From an uncultured Bacteroidales bacterium (GTDB lineage: Bacteria > Bacteroidota > Bacteroidia > Bacteroidales > UBA932): a DNA stretch of 64,000 nt. Every line of letters begins with the position of its first letter. Position 1 is the stretch's first letter. A program made the translations under genes and the position numbers. Below the pieces are notes generated by a model. The model was not told where the DNA came from. It searched no databases and worked only from the letters and a program-made list of their open reading frames with translations. Below, piece after piece: positions 60,876-64,000 of this stretch. The stretch is from the NCBI GenBank assembly GCA_905233275.1, contig CAJODR010000009.1:86011-150010 (forward strand), written 5' to 3'.

Positions 60876-62681
60876 ATGCAGGAAATCAGAAATATAGCGA
60901 TTATAGCCCACGTCGACCACGGCAAGACCACCCTTGTCGACAGGATGATCTATCAGGCCAATCTGGTCCGTCGTCCCGAAGATCTCGGCAATCTCATCCT
61001 CGACAGCAACGACCTCGAGAGGGAGAGGGGCATCACCATTCTTGCGAAGAATGTCTCCGTGACCTACAAGGGCGTCAAGATAAATATCATCGACACTCCC
61101 GGGCACAGCGATTTCGGCGGTGAGGTCGAGAGGGTGCTCAATATGGCTGACGGCGTGCTCCTTCTCGTGGATGCCTTCGAGGGCTGCATGCCGCAGACGA
61201 GATTCGTCCTCCAGAAAGCCCTGGAAATGGGCAAGAAGCCGATTGTGGTCATCAATAAGGTGGACAAGCCCAATTGCCGTCCTGACGAGGTTCAGGAAGA
61301 GGTTTTCGACCTGATGTTCAACCTCAATGCGACTGAGGAGCAGCTCGATTTCCGCACCATCTATGGCAGTGCAAAGCAGGGTTGGATGTCGACGGACTGG
61401 AAGCAGCCGACGAGCGACATTACCGCGCTTCTCGATACCATTCTCGAAGAGATTCCCGCCCCGGAGATCGTGGAGGGGACTCCGCAGATGCTGATTTCGT
61501 CGCTGGAGTATTCGCCGTATGTCGGCAGGATTGCAGTCGGTCGAATCACTCGCGGTACGCTCCGCAGCGGCATGCAGGTCAGTCTCTGCAAGCGTTACGA
61601 TGTCATTGAGAAGTCGAAGATCAAGCAGCTGATGACATTCGAGGGACTCGGAAAGGCCAACGTGGACGAGGCTGTATGCGGCGATATCTGCGCAGTGGTC
61701 GGTATCGAGGGTTTCGAGATCGGCGATACGATAGCGGATTTCCTTGAGCCAGAGGCGCTTCCGCCGATTGCCGTCGACGAGCCGACGATGTCGATGATGT
61801 TCATGATCAACAATTCGCCGTTCTTCGGCAAAGAGGGAAAATACGTTACCTCGCGCCATATCAAGGACCGTCTCGACCGCGAGCTGGAAAAGAATCTCGC
61901 ACTCCGCGTCAAGCCCGGTCCCAACGCCGACAGTTTCATAGTCTACGGTCGTGGAGTCCTCCATCTGTCGGTCCTTATCGAGACCATGCGTCGCGAGGGA
62001 TTTGAGCTCCAGGTCGGCCAGCCCAAGGTCCTGGACAAGACTATCGGCGGCCAGAGGTGCGAACCGATTGAAGAGCTGTCAATCGAGGTGCCAGAGCAAT
62101 TCGTCGGTGCTGCGATTGAGCTCTCGACCCGTCGCCGCGGCGCTCTCATCAGGATGGAACCGCGCGGAGACCGCACTCTTCTCGAGTTTGAGATTCCGAC
62201 CCGCGGTCTGATGGGACTGCGCTCAAATCTGCTTACAGCTACTCAGGGAGAGGCTGTTGTGGCTCACCGTTACAAAGAATACCAGCCCTACAAAGGCGAT
62301 ATCGACATGCGCAACAACGGTTCCCTGGTGTCTCTCGAGACCGGCGAGGCAGTGGCTTATTCGATGAACAAACTCCTTGACCGCGGCCGCTTCTTCGTGG
62401 AGCCCGGTGAGGATATCTACGGCGGCCAGGTCGTTGGCGAGCATACCCGCGAGAGGGATCTCAACATCAATATATGCAAGACCAAGAAGCTCACCAACGT
62501 CCGTGCTTCCGGCTCCGACGAAAAGGTGATTCTTCCTCCCGCAATCAAATTCTCCCTTGAGGAGGCCCTCGAGTATATCCAGGAAGACGAGCTCGTCGAA
62601 ATCACGCCTACGCACATGCGTATGCGTAAAATCCTGCTCGATCCGCTCGAAAGAAAGAGAAATTCGGTCTCGGAGGATTGA
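60876..62681 (+). CDS. typA: Ribosome-binding GTPase TypA/BipA
   Basis: Translational GTPase of 601 residues: G1 AHVDHGKTTL, switch I RERGITILAKNV, G3 DTPGHSDFGGEVERVL, G4 NKVDKP, an EF-G-like domain (GRIAVGRITRGTLRSGM) and the BipA-specific C-terminal region (GRGVLHLSVLIETMRREGFEL, LLTATQGEA, NICKTKKLTNVRASGSDE, LEYIQEDELVEITP). It assists 50S assembly and stress translation. A monocistronic arrangement is likely. Confidence 0.97.
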   Translation: MQEIRNIAIIAHVDHGKTTLVDRMIYQANLVRRPEDLGNLILDSNDLERERGITILAKNVSVTYKGVKINIIDTPGHSDFGGEVERVLNMADGVLLLVDAFEGCMPQTRFVLQKALEMGKKPIVVINKVDKPNCRPDEVQEEVFDLMFNLNATEEQLDFRTIYGSAKQGWMSTDWKQPTSDITALLDTILEEIPAPEIVEGTPQMLISSLEYSPYVGRIAVGRITRGTLRSGMQVSLCKRYDVIEKSKIKQLMTFEGLGKANVDEAVCGDICAVVGIEGFEIGDTIADFLEPEALPPIAVDEPTMSMMFMINNSPFFGKEGKYVTSRHIKDRLDRELEKNLALRVKPGPNADSFIVYGRGVLHLSVLIETMRREGFELQVGQPKVLDKTIGGQRCEPIEELSIEVPEQFVGAAIELSTRRRGALIRMEPRGDRTLLEFEIPTRGLMGLRSNLLTATQGEAVVAHRYKEYQPYKGDIDMRNNGSLVSLETGEAVAYSMNKLLDRGRFFVEPGEDIYGGQVVGEHTRERDLNINICKTKKLTNVRASGSDEKVILPPAIKFSLEEALEYIQEDELVEITPTHMRMRKILLDPLERKRNSVSED

Positions 62682-62708
62682 TTATCGGAAAATTTTTACT
62701 ATCTTTGC
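62679..62708 (+). promoter_or_regulatory. Promoter of the DUF177-rpmF operon
   Basis: TTG at 62679-62681, 19-bp spacer, TATCTTTG at 62701-62708. Confidence 0.7.
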
Positions 62709-62735
62709 ACCCCTTAATCTGTATTCAGGGCTGAT

Positions 62736-63257
62736 ATGACGGACAGACTTATATTTTCCCTGGAGGGATTACGGGCCGGCAGGACCACTGAAAAGTGCAG
62801 TGTCGGGCGAGAGTTCTTTCAAAGTTTTGAAAGCGCTGAAATCCTTGACGCGGATCTCGCGGTGGAAGTAACTATCATGAAATCAGGTGCTTCCGTCGAC
62901 GTGGATCTGGATATTGAGGGATGGGTGAAGGTTATTTGCGACCGCTGCCTCGGGGACCTGGTGATCCCGGTAGAGGTGTCACCCCGACTCACTGTCAGGT
63001 TCGGAGAGCACGATTCCGCCGATGAGGCTCCGGAAGGCGAAAGAGAAGTTATCTTCCTTCCCGGGTCCTCCGAGGGGCTTGACCTCGGCCAGGTGGTGTA
63101 TGATTACACCTGCCTGAGCCTTCCCCTCAGGAGAGTGCACGCGGATGGCGAATGCGATCCGGACACCGTCAAGTATTTGAGCGACGATGAGGAAAAGACC
63201 GGGGACGACGTAGATACTCCGTTCGCCTCGCTGAAAGGGCTGTTACAGAATAAGTAA
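62736..63257 (+). CDS. DUF177 (YceD-like) protein
   Basis: The 173-residue acidic protein has the DUF177 pattern: a beta-rich start, GWVKVICDRCLGDLVIPVEV with the Cys pair, LDLGQVVYDYTCLSLPLRRVH and a DPFASLKGLL-like end (TPFASLKGLLQNK). YceD proteins are encoded next to rpmF in most bacteria and have been connected with 23S rRNA/50S maturation. rpmF follows 18 bp later. Confidence 0.9.
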   Translation: MTDRLIFSLEGLRAGRTTEKCSVGREFFQSFESAEILDADLAVEVTIMKSGASVDVDLDIEGWVKVICDRCLGDLVIPVEVSPRLTVRFGEHDSADEAPEGEREVIFLPGSSEGLDLGQVVYDYTCLSLPLRRVHADGECDPDTVKYLSDDEEKTGDDVDTPFASLKGLLQNK

Positions 63258-63275
63258 TATTTAAAATATAAAGAA

Positions 63276-63458
63276 ATGGCACATCCGAAACACAAACTCT
63301 CCAAGCAGAGAAGGGACAAAAGGCGTACCCACGACCACGCTCCCGTCCCCACACTCGCAGCTTGCCCCAACTGCGGAGCTACAGTACTCTACCACAGGGT
63401 ATGCCCCGAGTGCGGCTACTATCGCGGTCGTCAGATCATCGTCAAGGAGGTCGAATAA
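63276..63458 (+). CDS. rpmF: 50S ribosomal protein L32
   Basis: The 60-residue protein begins MAHPKHKLSKQRRDKRRTHDHA and has a zinc ribbon CPNC-CPEC (ACPNCGATVLYHRVCPECGYYRGRQII), the Cys-containing L32 form. The order DUF177-rpmF is conserved in bacteria. Confidence 0.97.
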   Translation: MAHPKHKLSKQRRDKRRTHDHAPVPTLAACPNCGATVLYHRVCPECGYYRGRQIIVKEVE

Positions 63459-63470
63459 ACCTCACTTAAC

Positions 63471-63542
63471 GGCCTCATAGTTCAACGGATAGAACGGAAG
63501 TTTCCTAAACTTTAAATCGAGGTTCGATTCCTCGTGGGGCTA
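63471..63542 (+). tRNA. tRNA-Arg (anticodon CCU)
   Basis: D-stem GTTC/GAAC, anticodon stem GAAGT/ACTTT with loop TTCCTAA giving CCU for AGG codons, T-arm GAGGTTCGATTCCTC. The acceptor GGCCTCA/TGGGGCT contains two G-U pairs. CCA is not encoded. A recombinase relic lies immediately beyond. Confidence 0.9.
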
Positions 63543-63546
63543 CTTG

Positions 63547-63577
63547 AAAGGAAAATTCGCAAGAGTTTTCCTTTTTT
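63547..63577 (+). terminator. Rho-independent terminator after tRNA-Arg
   Basis: AAAGGAAAA (63547-63555) pairs with TTTTCCTTT (63566-63574), then further T residues. Confidence 0.8.
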
Positions 63578-63579
63578 GG

Positions 63580-63840
63580 TATCCTGCCGCCGACGAAATC
63601 GCTTGCAAATAAGCGAATTACACGTAGGGCTTCATTCTCCGACGGGGTTCGATTGAATCCCGTTTCTTTGCTGAAAGACACTCCCGACGGAAACGCTATA
63701 TTCTGTAGCTTGACACGGTCGGCGGGTGCAGCAGATTTCCAGTAATCTTGTAAGTGACAGGCGATTAGGATTGCCTTCCTCACATCGATTGACTGGTTCG
63801 ATTTTTTTGAAAGGGCATCATCCAGCTCGATACTCGTTTC
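63580..63840 (-). pseudogene. Probable C-terminal relic of a serine recombinase
   Basis: A reverse open frame begins after a TAG at 63841-63843, without a start codon at a sensible place, and reads IELDDALSKKSNQSIDV, ACHLQDYWKSAAPADRVKLQ, IAFPSGVSFSKETGFNRTP and NEALRVIRLFASDF. The spacing and the W...A...KLQN-FP-G pattern resemble the C-terminus of large serine recombinases. The catalytic domain is absent. The frame finally runs through the tRNA terminator and antisense of the tRNA, which is not meaningful coding. It suggests an old insertion scar at tRNA-Arg. Confidence 0.45.
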
Positions 63841-64000
63841 CTAATATATAACACACGACTAATAAGAATGTAACAAAGAATCACTGTACTTCTTTGTATA
63901 TAACTCAGCCAAAATGGGCTTTTGCTGTTGGTTTTGGCTGAATTATGCGAATAGAGAATCCAGCGTAACTATATCATTGATATGACTTTTGTGCTTGGAT
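63841..64000. repeat. End of window: two inverted repeats, no gene seen
   Basis: ACAAAGAA/TTCTTTGT (63873-63880/63890-63897, 9-nt loop) and TCAGCCAAAA/TTTTGGCTGA (63905-63914/63932-63941, 17-nt loop) are both perfect. Neither has the T-tail of a typical terminator. They may be binding or attachment structures belonging to the same scar, or regulate a gene to the right. Confidence 0.45.

Noticed and set aside
63505..63579. Extension of the recombinase-like relic through the tRNA-Arg region
   Set aside because: The tail reading VAPRGIEPRF is the known artefact of translating tRNA antisense, so only the upstream part was kept as a relic.

Overview
The window looks like a chromosomal segment of a Bacteroidota bacterium, order Bacteroidales, with Rikenellaceae/Alistipes-like relatives plausible but not proven. 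Supporting signs are the many promoter-like TAnnTTTG boxes (often with a TTG about 19-20 bp upstream), near absence of Shine-Dalgarno sequences, Bacteroidetes-type lipoproteins and DUF4369/thioredoxin proteins, BACON, GH20 and GH3 enzymes, a DUF4837 lipoprotein, and moderately high GC (high fifties by eye). Most of the window is dense core genome with short or overlapping gene junctions.

Layout. 1-18 kb: the 3' end of a FISUMP protein, a core-only ComEC, ackA with a phosphotransacylase, greA, a HIT protein, a Cys-less thioredoxin-fold lipoprotein, tsaB-cvpA, ileS-dksA-like-lspA, then umuC and umuD separated by an antiparallel, frameshifted GH3 gene, a TlpA-like lipoprotein and a broken membrane-protein gene. 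18-26 kb: a structured intergenic stretch, two divergent tRNA-Ser genes, serB, a pectinesterase/GH20 pair, two tandem FKBP isomerases (the first frameshifted) and a zinc-ribbon FHA protein. 26-33.5 kb is an accessory region of visibly lower GC: a 5'-truncated ATPase/HTH gene, a probable small RNA gene, then a roughly 6-kb island with a 1609-residue exonuclease-RecQ-UvrD fusion and a HEPN-type Abi gene. The island lies between two approximately 80-bp direct repeats that both carry the promoter and first codons of the fumarase gene. 33.5-64 kb returns to core: fumarase, alkaline phosphatase, acyl-CoA dehydrogenase with EtfA/EtfB, class II aldolase, the ruvX-def-phosphohexomutase-M23 operon, a divergent M23-like/dxr/rseP/DUF4837 operon, tRNA-Glu-rpsT-tRNA-Pro, an rsgA-MATE-S41 cluster, a prenyltransferase with a U32 protein, a two-receiver ATP-grasp protein behind a xylosidase-type GH3, typA, DUF177-rpmF and tRNA-Arg, followed by a recombinase relic.

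How the genes fit together. AckA with the acyl-phosphate transferase, fumarase, Etf/acyl-CoA dehydrogenase and aldolase suggest fermentative metabolism of sugars to acetate and other short acids. The GH3, GH20 and CE8 enzymes suggest glycan foraging. The most unusual unit is the island at the fumarase 5' end: its gene content resembles an antiviral cassette and its boundaries suggest insertion that rebuilt the target promoter and start codon. Three intact-looking genes in 13-25 kb each carry one apparent +1 frame lesion, so local sequence error should be excluded before calling them dead.
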